DNA from: JAEWWD01 sp964440115
Lineage (GTDB): Bacteria; Bacillota; Clostridia; Christensenellales; CAG-138
Direction of reading: 5' to 3'
NCBI GenBank assembly: GCA_964440115.1
Contig: CAYTPV010000003.1
Span: 310,001 to 374,000, forward strand
DNA: 64,000 nt
Shown here: positions 8,206-16,680 of the stretch, piece after piece
How the letters are laid out: each line of letters begins with the position of its first letter
How positions within the stretch are numbered: the stretch's first letter is position 1
Notes under the pieces: model-generated
The model's input: the letters and a program-made list of their open reading frames with translations, nothing else
The model's database searches: none
What the model was told of the DNA's origin: nothing
Position numbers and translations under genes: made by a program

Positions 8206-9051
8206 ATGCCTCTTGTAAGTTGCAAAGAAATGCTGATTCGCGCCCGCAGGGAAGGGTACGGCGTAGGCTCGTTCAATATATTCAACATGGAAAGCGCACA
8301 GGCCATCGTCCGCGCCGCACAGGAAGAACATGCGCCCGTCATGCTGCAGATATGGAGCGGGTTTGACCCCGCGCCGGGGCTTAGTGTGCTGGGCGCAATC
8401 GCCATCGCGGAAGCGAAGCGCGCGTCCGTGCCCGTCGCCGTGCATCTCGATCACGGCGCGACGCTTGCACAGGTCGGCGTCGCCGTAGCGTCCGGCTTTA
8501 CCAGCGTGATGCTGGATGGTTCCGCGCTGCCGCTTGATGAGAATATCGCCATCACCCGTACGGTGAAGGCGTTCTGCGCAGATGCGGGCATTCCCGTGGA
8601 AGGGGAAATCGGGCATGTGGGCGGCTCGGAAGGCAGCGAATTTGAGGATGCGGGCATATACACCGACCCGGACGAGGCGGAAGAATTCGCAAGTAAAACC
8701 GGAGCGGATATGGTGGCGATCTCCATCGGCACTTCCCACGGCCATTACGCCAAACGGCCGGAACTGAACATAACACTGCTGCGGCAAATTGCCAAAAAGG
8801 TAAGCGTGCCGCTGGTGCTGCACGGTTCCTCCTATACTCCGGATGAACAATTGTCTGACGCCGTAAAGAACGGCATCAGCAAAATCAACGTAGCTACGGA
8901 GCTGAGCGACGCCATGATACAGGCTGCGCTTGCGCTGCCCCGCGACGCGAAAATTCAGTACGCAAACCAACTGACCGACGCGCCCTACGCGCGCATGTGC
9001 GAGGTCGTGCGGCAGAAGATCCGCCTGTTCGGCGGCAGCGATAAAGCCTGA
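8206..9051 (+). CDS. Class II fructose-bisphosphate aldolase-family protein
   Basis: A 281-residue zinc-dependent (class II) ketose-bisphosphate/ketose-phosphate aldolase of the FbaA/GatY/KbaY group. Signatures are AVHLDHG (residues 78-84, first Zn His and catalytic Asp), GEIGHVGGSEG, SIGTSHGHY (Zn His), LVLHGSS (Zn His) and KINVATEL (phosphate binding). These enzymes cleave a phosphorylated ketose to DHAP or glyceraldehyde-3-phosphate plus an aldehyde. With the isomerase and kinase of the leftward arm it would complete a fucose-like catabolic route. The start is ATG 8206 after GAAAGGAG; the open frame upstream crosses the repeat element and is not used. Confidence 0.9.
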   Translation: MPLVSCKEMLIRARREGYGVGSFNIFNMESAQAIVRAAQEEHAPVMLQIWSGFDPAPGLSVLGAIAIAEAKRASVPVAVHLDHGATLAQVGVAVASGFTSVMLDGSALPLDENIAITRTVKAFCADAGIPVEGEIGHVGGSEGSEFEDAGIYTDPDEAEEFASKTGADMVAISIGTSHGHYAKRPELNITLLRQIAKKVSVPLVLHGSSYTPDEQLSDAVKNGISKINVATELSDAMIQAALALPRDAKIQYANQLTDAPYARMCEVVRQKIRLFGGSDKA

Positions 9052-9064
9052 GGGGGAAACGGAT

Positions 9065-10225
9065 TTGAAAATCACGAACATCAAACTGGATTATATCGAA
9101 TGCCCGCTGCCGGGCGTATACCACCCCACCTGGGGCAGCGGCATCGCCATGAACTCCACCGGTATGACGGTGGCGCGTATCGAAACGGACGAAGGAATTA
9201 CCGGCATTTCGGCGGGCACCGCTAACGGCTGGGAAAATGTCGTTGGCGTGGAAACATTCATCACGCGGCAATTGATCGGGCAGGACCCGCTCATGATCGA
9301 GCGGCTGCGGCCCATCATCAACAACGCCAAGCTGCGCATGGGCTGGCCCTACTTTATTGAAGCCGCTCTGTGGGATATCGCAGGCAAGAAAGCCGGATTG
9401 CCCGTTTACAAGCTGTGGGGCGGCTATGCAAACAAATTGCCCGTTTACGCAAGCACGGGCGAAATACTGCCGTTGAAGGAACGCATGGCGTATGTGCAGG
9501 CGTGCATCGACCACGGCTTTTCCGCCGTCAAGCTGCGCATGCACGACCCGGATATTGAAAAAGACCTATCGGATATCCGAGAAATCGTGAAGACTTTCGG
9601 CGGCAAAATCCGCTTCATGGTGGACGCCAATCAGGCCGACCATCTGCCCGGGGCCGACGATATTCACTGCGCGTGGGACGCTTACACGGCGTTGCGCGTG
9701 GCACGCGCTTTGGAAGAGCTCAATATGCTGTGGCTTGAGGAACCGCTCGCCCGCTTTGATCTTGACGGCCTTGCCATGGTCGCGCGCAAAACGCACATCC
9801 CGCTCGCGGGCGGCGAAAAGAACACCGGCCTGAACGAATTTCTGGATCTGGCGCGGCGCGAGGGCTACCACATCCTGCAGGGGGACAGCGTGTTCTCCGG
9901 CGGCATGTTTGAAATGCGCAAGGCGGCGGCATTGGCCGAGGCCTACCACAAGCTGTTCATTCCGCATACATGGTCCAACCCCTGCGGGCTGTTTGCCAAT
10001 CTGCAGGTGGCGGCGTCGCTGCCCAACTGCCCGTGGTTCGAGCTGCCGTTCGAGCCGCCTGCCTATACCGTGGAGATGTACAAGGACGTGTTTGAAGCCG
10101 GCATACGCGTAGAGAACGGCTTTATTCATTTGCCGGAACAGCCGGGTCTGGGCTTCACGTTTAAAGAAGGTTTCATAGAGGCGAATAAAGTGCCTTTTAA
10201 TAAAGAACGCTGCGGAATCCGCTAA
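9065..10225 (+). CDS. Mandelate racemase / muconate lactonizing enzyme family protein (sugar acid dehydratase-like)
   Basis: A 386-residue enolase-superfamily enzyme. The N-terminal capping domain has GITGISAGTANGW. The barrel has the substrate Lys motif AVKLRMH at about residue 158, metal ligands in FMVDANQ (Asp), WLEEPL (Glu) and LAGGEKN (Glu), and a late HILQGDSVFSGG plus FIPHTWSNP carrying the Asp-His pair. This layout fits the mandelate racemase subgroup, many of which dehydrate aldonic or aldaric acids; the exact substrate is unknown. It begins at TTG 9065 after AGGGGGAAACGG, 14 bp behind the aldolase gene. Confidence 0.88.
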   Translation: MKITNIKLDYIECPLPGVYHPTWGSGIAMNSTGMTVARIETDEGITGISAGTANGWENVVGVETFITRQLIGQDPLMIERLRPIINNAKLRMGWPYFIEAALWDIAGKKAGLPVYKLWGGYANKLPVYASTGEILPLKERMAYVQACIDHGFSAVKLRMHDPDIEKDLSDIREIVKTFGGKIRFMVDANQADHLPGADDIHCAWDAYTALRVARALEELNMLWLEEPLARFDLDGLAMVARKTHIPLAGGEKNTGLNEFLDLARREGYHILQGDSVFSGGMFEMRKAAALAEAYHKLFIPHTWSNPCGLFANLQVAASLPNCPWFELPFEPPAYTVEMYKDVFEAGIRVENGFIHLPEQPGLGFTFKEGFIEANKVPFNKERCGIR

Positions 10226-10247
10226 ACGAAAGGGAGGTAAAGGGAAA

Positions 10248-11672
10248 ATGGCACAGGTGACGCAATATCCCCTCATCATCGGCGGTGAAAAGGTATTCAC
10301 CAAGGAAACCCGCCCTATTTACAACAAATACGACGGCAGCCTGTTCGCCACCATCAGCGTGGCGGGCAAAGAAGAAACAGACAAAGCCGTTGCAGCGGCC
10401 AAGCAGGCGTTTGAAAGCACATATTTCGACGTCGCTACACGCTGCAGTGTGCTGCTAAAGGCAAAGGAGCTCATGATCGAACGCACGGCCGAGCTTGTGG
10501 AAATACTCATCCGCGAAACCGGCAAAACCGTGCAGGACGCAACCAATGAGGTCAACTGGTCGCTGGATCTGTTCTCCGATTCGGCGGAGGAAGCCAAGCG
10601 CATTCACGGCGAAACAGTCTGCTTCCCCGTGCCGTGGCTGGATACCCGCACCTGCTATACGCGGCGCGAGCCTGTCGGCGTGGTCGCGGCAATCACACCG
10701 TTCAACTTCCCGCTCAACCTCGTGATGCACAAGGTGGCCCCCGCGCTTGCTGCAGGCAATGCAGTCATATTGAAACCCGCCGAAGCGACATCCGTCATAG
10801 GCTACAAACTGTGCGAGATTTTAATAGACGCCGGCGTGCCCAAGGGATTTGTAAGCTGTCTCTTAGGGCAGGGCCAGTATATCGGCGATTATCTCACGCA
10901 AAACCCGGATATCGGCTTCTACAGCTTCACGGGCAGCGTGCCGGTGGGCAAAAAGATAAAAGAAACCATCGGCCTTCGGCGCTGCGCGCTGGAGCTTGGC
11001 TCCAATTCCGCCACCATTCTCTGCAAGGATTACGATATCGAACAGGCCGCCACCGCCTGCGCGGACGCGGCGTTCTACAACGCCGGGCAGGTATGCATTT
11101 CCCTGCAGCGCATCTACGTGGAGCGCCCCGTATATGAGGCATTCCTTAAACGGCTCGTCGAAGTAGCGAAAGAAAAAATTTGTGGCGATCCTTCCGACCC
11201 GAAGACACATATCGGCCCCATGATTTCGCAAAAAGAAGCCGAACGTGCCATGGAATGGATCGCCGAGGCCGAAAAGACCGGGGCAACAGTGCACTGCGGC
11301 AACAAACGCGAAGGCTCCGTGGTGTGGCCCACCGTGCTTACTGACGTGACGCGGGATATGAAGGTCATAAAGGATGAAACATTCGCGCCCATCGTATCCG
11401 TCGTACCGTTCGATACCATGGAGGAAGCGTACGCCATGGTCAACGATTCGCGCTACGGCCTCAACTCCGGCATACTGACAAACAATCTCTCTGTCGCCAT
11501 GGAAGCCATCGCCAAGCTCAAGACGGGCAGCGTCATTGTGGGCGGCACCTGCGGGTTCCGTTTCGGCAACATGCCCTACGGCGGCATCAAGGAAAGCGGT
11601 ATCGGCCGCGAAGCGCCCAAGTACGCCATAGAGGAAATGACGGAAATGAAGACTGTCGTCATACTGAACTGA
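10248..11672 (+). CDS. NAD(P)-dependent aldehyde dehydrogenase
   Basis: A 474-residue aldehyde dehydrogenase superfamily member. Cofactor-binding segment is TPFNFPLNLVMHKVAPALAAGNAVILKPAE, given here as the TPFNFP and KPAE motifs. The general-base Glu249 is in LELGSNS and the catalytic Cys283 in NAGQVCIS. The C-terminal end has PYGGIKESGIGRE. Its resemblance is to the lactaldehyde/glyceraldehyde-3-phosphate class. In this operon it most plausibly oxidises the aldehyde released by the class II aldolase. Ribosome site AGGGAGG is well placed, 22 bp after the preceding stop. Confidence 0.92.
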   Translation: MAQVTQYPLIIGGEKVFTKETRPIYNKYDGSLFATISVAGKEETDKAVAAAKQAFESTYFDVATRCSVLLKAKELMIERTAELVEILIRETGKTVQDATNEVNWSLDLFSDSAEEAKRIHGETVCFPVPWLDTRTCYTRREPVGVVAAITPFNFPLNLVMHKVAPALAAGNAVILKPAEATSVIGYKLCEILIDAGVPKGFVSCLLGQGQYIGDYLTQNPDIGFYSFTGSVPVGKKIKETIGLRRCALELGSNSATILCKDYDIEQAATACADAAFYNAGQVCISLQRIYVERPVYEAFLKRLVEVAKEKICGDPSDPKTHIGPMISQKEAERAMEWIAEAEKTGATVHCGNKREGSVVWPTVLTDVTRDMKVIKDETFAPIVSVVPFDTMEEAYAMVNDSRYGLNSGILTNNLSVAMEAIAKLKTGSVIVGGTCGFRFGNMPYGGIKESGIGREAPKYAIEEMTEMKTVVILN

Positions 11673-11694
11673 CGCGGTGAAAGGAGAAAAGGAA

Positions 11695-12651
11695 TTGCTT
11701 CCTCAGTTTGATTTTCCTACGGAGGATATCCGGCTGACGACGCTGATGCGTCAGGAGCAGGCGCTGCGCACAATAAAAGCCGCTTCAAAGGATGTTGTAC
11801 CGCAGAAGGTGCTCGATGTGTACGGCGAGCTGTATCTGCCCGAACCGGGGGAAGACAGGCCGTATACCTTCGCCTCCATCGTACTTTCATCCGACGGCAA
11901 AATCGCATTCTTCGACGACCCGCGCGGGCCGCTCATAGCGGGCAATAATATGCTGGATCAGGCGGGCGGCAAAGCGGATTTCTTCATGCTTAACGTGCTG
12001 CGCGCGTATTCCGATGCGTGCCTCATAGGCGCGCGTACGCTGCAGGCCGAGCCGGAAGGTACCTCCCACGTGTTCTGCAAGGAGCTTTCCCGCGCACGCA
12101 TTGAGGTCATGGGCAAACCGAGCGAATACCCCATCAATTGCGTCGTATCATTCGACGGTACGGATATTCCGCTCGATCATGTTCTGTTCCATACCTCCGA
12201 AGTGCGCGCCATGATCGGCACCAGCCCGGAAGGCGGGCGTTATCTTGCGGAGCATATGACGCAGCCGCATATTCTGCTGGGGCCGTATGCCTGTATGGAG
12301 GAAGTGGATATGGACTCCATCAAAAAGGCAATGGCCGCACACCCCAACGCCATCCCCATATTCCTAACAGGCGTGAAGACCCTGCCGGATTCGCGCGCGC
12401 TGCTGTATATCCTGCGGCAGATCGGTATCAAGAAGCTGTGCGTGGAGGCGCCGTCGTATATGTGGCACCTCATTGAGAACCACGCCATGGACGAGATGTT
12501 TATCAACTATTCCATGGTATTTGTGGGCGGCACGGCGGCAATGGGGTCCTACCGCGCATTTTCCGCTACGGAGCATCCGCATTCGGAAATACTCTCACTT
12601 GCCTGCCACCGCAGCAGCTTCATATTCACGCGGCAAAAGCTGCGGTATTGA
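11695..12651 (+). CDS. RibD C-terminal (dihydrofolate reductase-like) domain reductase
   Basis: A 318-residue protein whose core is YTFASIVLSSDGKIA, followed by FFMLNVLRAYSDACLIGARTL. These are hallmarks of the RibD C-terminal/DHFR-like NADPH reductase domain. There is no deaminase domain and no riboflavin gene nearby, so it is probably a stand-alone sugar or pyrimidine-like reductase recruited to this pathway. The start is taken as TTG 11695, nine bases after AAGGAG; a GTG 18 bp upstream lies before that site. It is the last gene of the rightward arm. Confidence 0.7.
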   Translation: MLPQFDFPTEDIRLTTLMRQEQALRTIKAASKDVVPQKVLDVYGELYLPEPGEDRPYTFASIVLSSDGKIAFFDDPRGPLIAGNNMLDQAGGKADFFMLNVLRAYSDACLIGARTLQAEPEGTSHVFCKELSRARIEVMGKPSEYPINCVVSFDGTDIPLDHVLFHTSEVRAMIGTSPEGGRYLAEHMTQPHILLGPYACMEEVDMDSIKKAMAAHPNAIPIFLTGVKTLPDSRALLYILRQIGIKKLCVEAPSYMWHLIENHAMDEMFINYSMVFVGGTAAMGSYRAFSATEHPHSEILSLACHRSSFIFTRQKLRY

Positions 12652-12686
12652 CGTAAGGGTGCGATCGCTTGTCCTATACAAATAAT

Positions 12687-12727
12687 AAAAAAGGGGCTGG
12701 CTCAGGACATATTCTGGCCAGCCCCTT
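12687..12727 (-). terminator. Long-stem terminator between convergent genes
   Basis: AAGGGGCTGGC (12691-12701) pairs with GCCAGCCCCTT (12717-12727). On the minus strand it is followed by TTTTTTATTATT, so it ends the leftward VOC-gene transcript. Confidence 0.75.
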
Positions 12728-12763
12728 GGTATTGGCTTCTAAAACACCTTCACCATCCCCGTA

Positions 12764-12846
12764 TCTAGGGGGAGCGGGGGGCGAAGCCCTCCCGCTTTAT
12801 AATAAAAAATACTTCGTCGCCGCCGTGAGGCGGCGATACATTATGA
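12764..12846 (+). repeat. Family B element, complete copy
   Basis: TAGGGGGAGCGGGGGGCG, then a GAAGCCCTCCCGC arm, the AT-rich middle TTTATAATAAAAAAT, and the hairpin TCGTCGCCGCC/GGCGGCGATACA. Same order and sequence as the copies at 36877, 37088 and 43552. It lies in the 237-bp gap between the RibD-like and VOC genes. Confidence 0.8.
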
Positions 12847-12888
12847 ATAGAAGAGAGCTACTCATAGCGAAACCCATGAGAAAGTGAT

Positions 12889-13269
12889 TTACCCCGTAAT
12901 CTCCACCGCATTCCCGTCCGGGTCCAGTACGCAGCTCTCATAATACCCATCCCCCGTTACGCGCGGACCGCTGACGACTGTATATCCATCCGCACGCAGA
13001 CGTTCTGTAAGCGCGTCCACCACGTTGCGGTTTCCAACATCGAAGGCGACATGCGCATACCCAAGCCGGGAAGGTTGCGGCGCTGCCGCAACATCCGGCC
13101 GAAACATGATTTCCAGCCGCGCGCCGTCGCCGAAATACACAAACCGCGTCATGAGACCCGTGCGCGGGTTGTGGTATGGGTCGCCCGTGCGTGCATCGAA
13201 ATATGTGCAGTAAAACGCGCAGAGCCGCTCGATATCCTGCGTAAACAGGGCGATATGGTCGATACGCAT
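12889..13269 (-). CDS. VOC-family (glyoxalase/dioxygenase-like) protein
   Basis: A 126-residue vicinal-oxygen-chelate protein with two beta-alpha-beta halves. The first starts RIDHIALFTQDIERLCAFY and has RLEIMF; the second has LGYAHVAFDVGNR and ends LDPDGNAVEITG. His5, the Glu of LEIM, the His of YAHV and the final Glu sit where VOC enzymes bind metal. The closest family type is the single-domain lactoylglutathione lyase-like group; the real substrate is unknown. Good ribosome site GGAGGG. Confidence 0.85.
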   Translation of the reverse strand: MRIDHIALFTQDIERLCAFYCTYFDARTGDPYHNPRTGLMTRFVYFGDGARLEIMFRPDVAAAPQPSRLGYAHVAFDVGNRNVVDALTERLRADGYTVVSGPRVTGDGYYESCVLDPDGNAVEITG

Positions 13270-13291
13270 GCTTTTCCCTCCGTACTTTGTT

Positions 13292-13726
13292 TTATGGGCA
13301 ATCGTTCTCGGTGAAATCGCCCGTCACATAATACGACGCCTGCGAGCGCACCAGAAGCTGATTCCCGCAGTAAATTTCCCCAACGGCGCGCATGATGGTG
13401 CGACCGCTGCTGATCACAGTGCCTATGGCGGTGAGTTCGCTGCCCGCCGGCGCGTTTTTGATATAGCTGACGCTCATATCGATGGTCACGACACGCTTGC
13501 CCTGCGAAAGACAGGCGATGCCCATGGCGATATCCGAAATGGAGGAAAGCGTTCCCCCGTGTACGAACCCGTAAAAATTGCAGTGCTTCTGCTCGATAGG
13601 CGCGGCCAATTCTACTCGCCCTTCTTCCAGCTGCGAAATCCGAAGGCCTAAGAAATTCTCAAGTATGGTCGTTTGGCACAGTTTTTCGATATACGACTGC
13701 ATCCATGTTAAATGTTCCTGCGACAT
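13292..13726 (-). CDS. PaaI-family hot-dog thioesterase
   Basis: A 144-residue single hot-dog-fold protein. The segment NFYGFVHGGTLSSISDIAMGIAC carries the HGG-x-L-x3-D pattern of PaaI-type acyl-CoA thioesterases. It is followed by VVTIDMSVSYIKNAPAGSEL and the C-terminal strand GEIYCGNQLLVRSQASYYV. Such enzymes hydrolyse aryl- or acyl-CoA esters. The start is ATG 13726 with AGGGAGA seven bases upstream; an in-frame codon nine residues earlier lacks a site. It sits 22 bp upstream of the VOC gene, so they probably form one transcript. Confidence 0.88.
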   Translation of the reverse strand: MSQEHLTWMQSYIEKLCQTTILENFLGLRISQLEEGRVELAAPIEQKHCNFYGFVHGGTLSSISDIAMGIACLSQGKRVVTIDMSVSYIKNAPAGSELTAIGTVISSGRTIMRAVGEIYCGNQLLVRSQASYYVTGDFTENDCP

Positions 13727-13830
13727 CGGCGATCTCCCTTCGTGTACAGGCATTATACCATATCCCCTGCTTTAGCCCGAAAAAACAAACGGGGGCACTG
13801 TCCGCTCCATGCTGTTGATGAAACCCTTTA

Positions 13831-14085
13831 CAGGGGTTTCACCCCTGCACCAGTTCACAATAGTCACACTGCGTTGCGGCAGCCGCCGCTTCCTGGCGTT
13901 CTTTTGTTCACTGGTCTGCCGCCGCACTTGTCCCGCCACAGGCGGCGCGCGGCTCTGACTCACCAAAGGGACACGTCCCTTTGGAAACCCTTTGCTGGAA
14001 ACGCCTTAGAAGAAGGCGTTTCCATGGGTGGGTTCCAAGGGCCGTAACGGCCCTTGGCGGAGGTATGGAGGCAGCGCCTCCAACG
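13831..14085 (-). repeat. Family A hairpin ladder, copy A2 (inverted, interrupted)
   Basis: Read on the minus strand the order is GGAGGCGCTGCCTCC, AGGGCCGTTACGGCCCT, GGAAACGCC/GGCGTTTCC, CCAAAGGGACGTGTCCCTTTGG, then CAGGGGTGAAACCCCTG. The last module is separated from the rest by about 107 bp (13853-13961) that other copies lack. The whole 420-bp gap 13727-14146 contains no credible gene. Confidence 0.8.
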
Positions 14086-14146
14086 TCTTTTCTCAACCTA
14101 AAGCGGACGGGGATACCGTCCGCTTTGCAATCACAAGCGTTATGTC

Positions 14147-14953
14147 TTATTCATCTATCACGCCGCTGAATGTCATGGGATTAAAGCTCATGTGGTCGCC
14201 ATCCTCCAGCGCGTCCATACGCGCCATATCCTCGTCTGAAAGCGCGAAATCAAACACACGGAAGTTTTCCTCGATGCGCTTGGGCGTTACGGATTTGGGA
14301 ATGGGATTGTATTCATGCTGGATATGCCATCGCAGTGTGATCTGTGCAGGTGTACGCGCGTATTTCTGCGCCAGTTCCTGTATAACAGGTTCGGCCACAG
14401 CCCGACCTCGGTAAAGCGGAGCCCACGCCACCACTTTCATACCGTTTTCGCGGCAGAAATCCACCGTTTGTTTCTGCCGGTACCATGGGTGCAGCTCCAT
14501 CTGGTCGTAGGCGGGCAATTCTCCCGTTTCGTCTTTGAGTTCCTTTAAGTGTACAGGCAAAAAATTGGAAACGGCGGGGTAATGGATCAATCCCTTTTGG
14601 GAAAGCCCCAGCACGCATTCCCATGCTTTGAGCCGCCTCGTGCTGTCCGTGCCCGGCCAATGCAGCAGGTAAGCATCCACATAGTCCAAGCCCAGCCGCC
14701 GCATGCTTTCTTCAAAGCCCTGCTGCGGGTGGTCGTAGTCGAGCGGCCACAGCTTGGAGGCCACGAATATCTGCTCGCGCTTTATGCCGCACTCCCGCAC
14801 TGCGCGGCCGACTTCGGCTTCGTTGCCGTAAAAGGCAGCGGTATCGATGTGGCGGCAGCCGCAGTCTATGGCAAGCCGAACCGAATCGTAAACAAGCTCT
14901 CCGGCTTCAAACACGCCAAGGCCGATCGGCGGCAGCGGACAAGTAACCTGCAT
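14147..14953 (-). CDS. Aldo/keto reductase
   Basis: A 268-residue aldo/keto reductase. It has the start motif PPIGLGVFEAGE, RHIDTAAFYGNEAEVG with catalytic Asp and Tyr, VASKLW with catalytic Lys, and YLLHWPG with the His. The C-terminal NADPH-binding IPKSVTPKRIEEN follows. It reduces small aldehydes or ketones with NADPH. It most resembles the 2,5-diketogluconate reductase/YvgN type. Ribosome site GAGGAGG. It is isolated from other genes by repeats and a divergent promoter. Confidence 0.93.
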   Translation of the reverse strand: MQVTCPLPPIGLGVFEAGELVYDSVRLAIDCGCRHIDTAAFYGNEAEVGRAVRECGIKREQIFVASKLWPLDYDHPQQGFEESMRRLGLDYVDAYLLHWPGTDSTRRLKAWECVLGLSQKGLIHYPAVSNFLPVHLKELKDETGELPAYDQMELHPWYRQKQTVDFCRENGMKVVAWAPLYRGRAVAEPVIQELAQKYARTPAQITLRWHIQHEYNPIPKSVTPKRIEENFRVFDFALSDEDMARMDALEDGDHMSFNPMTFSGVIDE

Positions 14954-15023
14954 AAGAATACCTCCTCAAAGGATGTCTATCCCTGTCATGATACCATATT
15001 TCACGCGTGTACGGTGTGAGGGA

Positions 15024-15053
15024 TTGCGCTGTACCATTACTGCCTGATACAAT
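15024..15053 (+). promoter_or_regulatory. Promoter of the CDP-alcohol transferase gene
   Basis: TTGCGC (15024-15029), 18-bp spacer, TACAAT (15048-15053); the ATG is 36 bp downstream. Confidence 0.5.
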
Positions 15054-15088
15054 AGCAGCGCATTGATGAACAGGGGGAAACCGGTCGC

Positions 15089-15634
15089 ATGAAACAGCTG
15101 CCCAACGCTTTATCCTGCCTGCGCATAGCGATATCTTTGACACTCCCGTTTATCACGGGCAGACCCATTTTGTTTGCTGTCGCATATGTTCTGTCCGGCA
15201 TAACCGACGCACTCGACGGATACCTTGCCCGCCGGTTCAACGCACAATCTGCCTTAGGGGCACGGCTGGATACCATGGGCGACATTGTGTTTTTCATTGC
15301 GGCGCTTGTTGTGATCTTACCTCTGCTGATGGGGGATCCAACAGTGCTCATCTGCATTGCGGTGATAACCGCAGTGCGCGTCGCGAATATCGTTATTACG
15401 AAAATCAAATTCAAACAATGGAGCGGCATGCACACTCTCGGCAACAAGATCACGGGGCTGCTGCTGTTCGTTGCGCTGCCCGCCTGCGTGCTTCTTGGGC
15501 GCATACCCGCATATGTTTCGGTCCCCGTTTGCACCGCGGCGCTTCTTTCTGCGCTGGAAGAAAGCGTGATACTGCTTACTGTCCATGCCTATGATCCTAA
15601 CAGGCGCTCGTTGTTCTTGCGCCTAAAAAGCTAG
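15089..15634 (+). CDS. CDP-alcohol phosphatidyltransferase family protein
   Basis: A 181-residue integral membrane enzyme that transfers a phosphatidyl group from CDP-diacylglycerol to an alcohol during phospholipid synthesis. The family signature DG-x2-AR-x8-G-x3-D-x3-D is complete at about residues 45-66 (DGYLARRF, then GARLDTMGD). About five hydrophobic segments follow or precede it. PgsA (phosphatidylglycerophosphate synthase) is the nearest familiar member, but the alcohol substrate is not determined by the motif. Ribosome site AGGGGG. Confidence 0.85.
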   Translation: MKQLPNALSCLRIAISLTLPFITGRPILFAVAYVLSGITDALDGYLARRFNAQSALGARLDTMGDIVFFIAALVVILPLLMGDPTVLICIAVITAVRVANIVITKIKFKQWSGMHTLGNKITGLLLFVALPACVLLGRIPAYVSVPVCTAALLSALEESVILLTVHAYDPNRRSLFLRLKS

Positions 15635-15716
15635 CCACAGGGGTGAATCTCTTTTGGGTTGGTGTTGTGCTCTGCAGAGCCGGATCGTCTTACTGCTATA
15701 TTCTTCATTTAAACGC

Positions 15717-15745
15717 ATAAAAAACTGCATGGAACAACCATGCAG
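15717..15745 (-). terminator. Terminator of the SnoaL-like gene
   Basis: CTGCATGG (15725-15732) pairs with CCATGCAG (15738-15745); on the minus strand it runs into TTTTTT. Confidence 0.75.
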
Positions 15746-15789
15746 CTTAAAACAAGTATGCTGTTTTCAGCAGTTCAAAGAGACTACTA

Positions 15790-16230
15790 TTACAATCCCT
15801 CGCGCGATGCTTTTATAATAGCGTTTACAGCCATTTTTTCAACGGGACCCTTGGCGAGCTGACGAGCCTGATCCAATACATCAACATAAGTCCGCAGATG
15901 AGCGACTTTGTCATCCTTGAACTCCCAAATGCATATTGCAGGCGATGTCCATCTTTGCCCATCAATCACGCCGGAAAGTTCATGTTCCATAATCGCTATG
16001 TAGGCCTGTACGATCAAACCTACCCCTATTTCTGAAATCGTCATGTCTTTGTTCACGTTATAAACCCAGTTCAGATAGGTTTCAATTTGCTTAACTCCGG
16101 TAAACGTGCCCTGTGCATTAACCCACACGCTTTCATCTGTGAATAACGGCAAAAGTTTGCTCACTTCGCCCTTGAGCCATGTTTTGAGAAAATCACGAAT
16201 TGTGTCTTTGATTTGCTGCTCGTTCAACAT
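15790..16230 (-). CDS. SnoaL-like / NTF2-fold protein
   Basis: A 146-residue cone-fold protein starting MLNEQQIKDTIRDFLKTW. It continues with the pattern LLPLFTDESVWVNAQGTFTG, then SPAICIWEFKDDKVAHLRTYVDV, typical of the SnoaL/polyketide-cyclase-like NTF2 group. The fold is used by isomerases and small-molecule binding proteins, so no reaction can be assigned. ATG 16230 follows GGGAGGTGCCTT; an upstream in-frame TTG is before this site. The 450-bp AT-rich stretch 16231-16680 next to it shows only a terminator and no gene. Confidence 0.65.
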   Translation of the reverse strand: MLNEQQIKDTIRDFLKTWLKGEVSKLLPLFTDESVWVNAQGTFTGVKQIETYLNWVYNVNKDMTISEIGVGLIVQAYIAIMEHELSGVIDGQRWTSPAICIWEFKDDKVAHLRTYVDVLDQARQLAKGPVEKMAVNAIIKASREGL

Positions 16231-16604
16231 AAGGCACCTCCCAATCCGCTCCAATTGTTCAATTCAATCTTTTACATTCTGATTGGGCCAATTTGAATCT
16301 GTGCTCGCCTCCCTATTCAGTTTTGCCAAGGAAGAGTTACTGAGATTGCTTGAATGACTTGTTTGGAAAGGATGAATATGTTTTTCTAAATCAGTACGCT
16401 TTTACAGATTTATCTTATGAACTCTGGCTTTCATCTATTACGCTATCAGTCCACAATTTATTTTTATAACATCTGGTTTGTATAGAAAAAATCCTATATC
16501 CATGCTGCAATTTTCCTATATACAAGTATAGCATGATAGGTGCAATATCATAGTCAATATCTGTCACAAAATGAACATGAAAGCGTGTATTGGTGCGATG
16601 TAGT

Positions 16605-16641
16605 AATAAAAAGCGGCATAGCCGTTTTCGACTAATGCCGC
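16605..16641 (-). terminator. Terminator of the MFS gene
   Basis: GCGGCAT (16613-16619) pairs with ATGCCGC (16635-16641) and on the minus strand runs into TTTTTATT. It lies 40 bp past the MFS stop codon. Confidence 0.75.
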
Positions 16642-16680
16642 AAAATCATATTTACTTATTCAGGCGCAACCGATATATGG

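Noticed and set aside
16231..16680. tRNA or small gene in the AT-rich gap
   Set aside because: No cloverleaf, CCA end or ribosome site was found; only the MFS terminator is supported.
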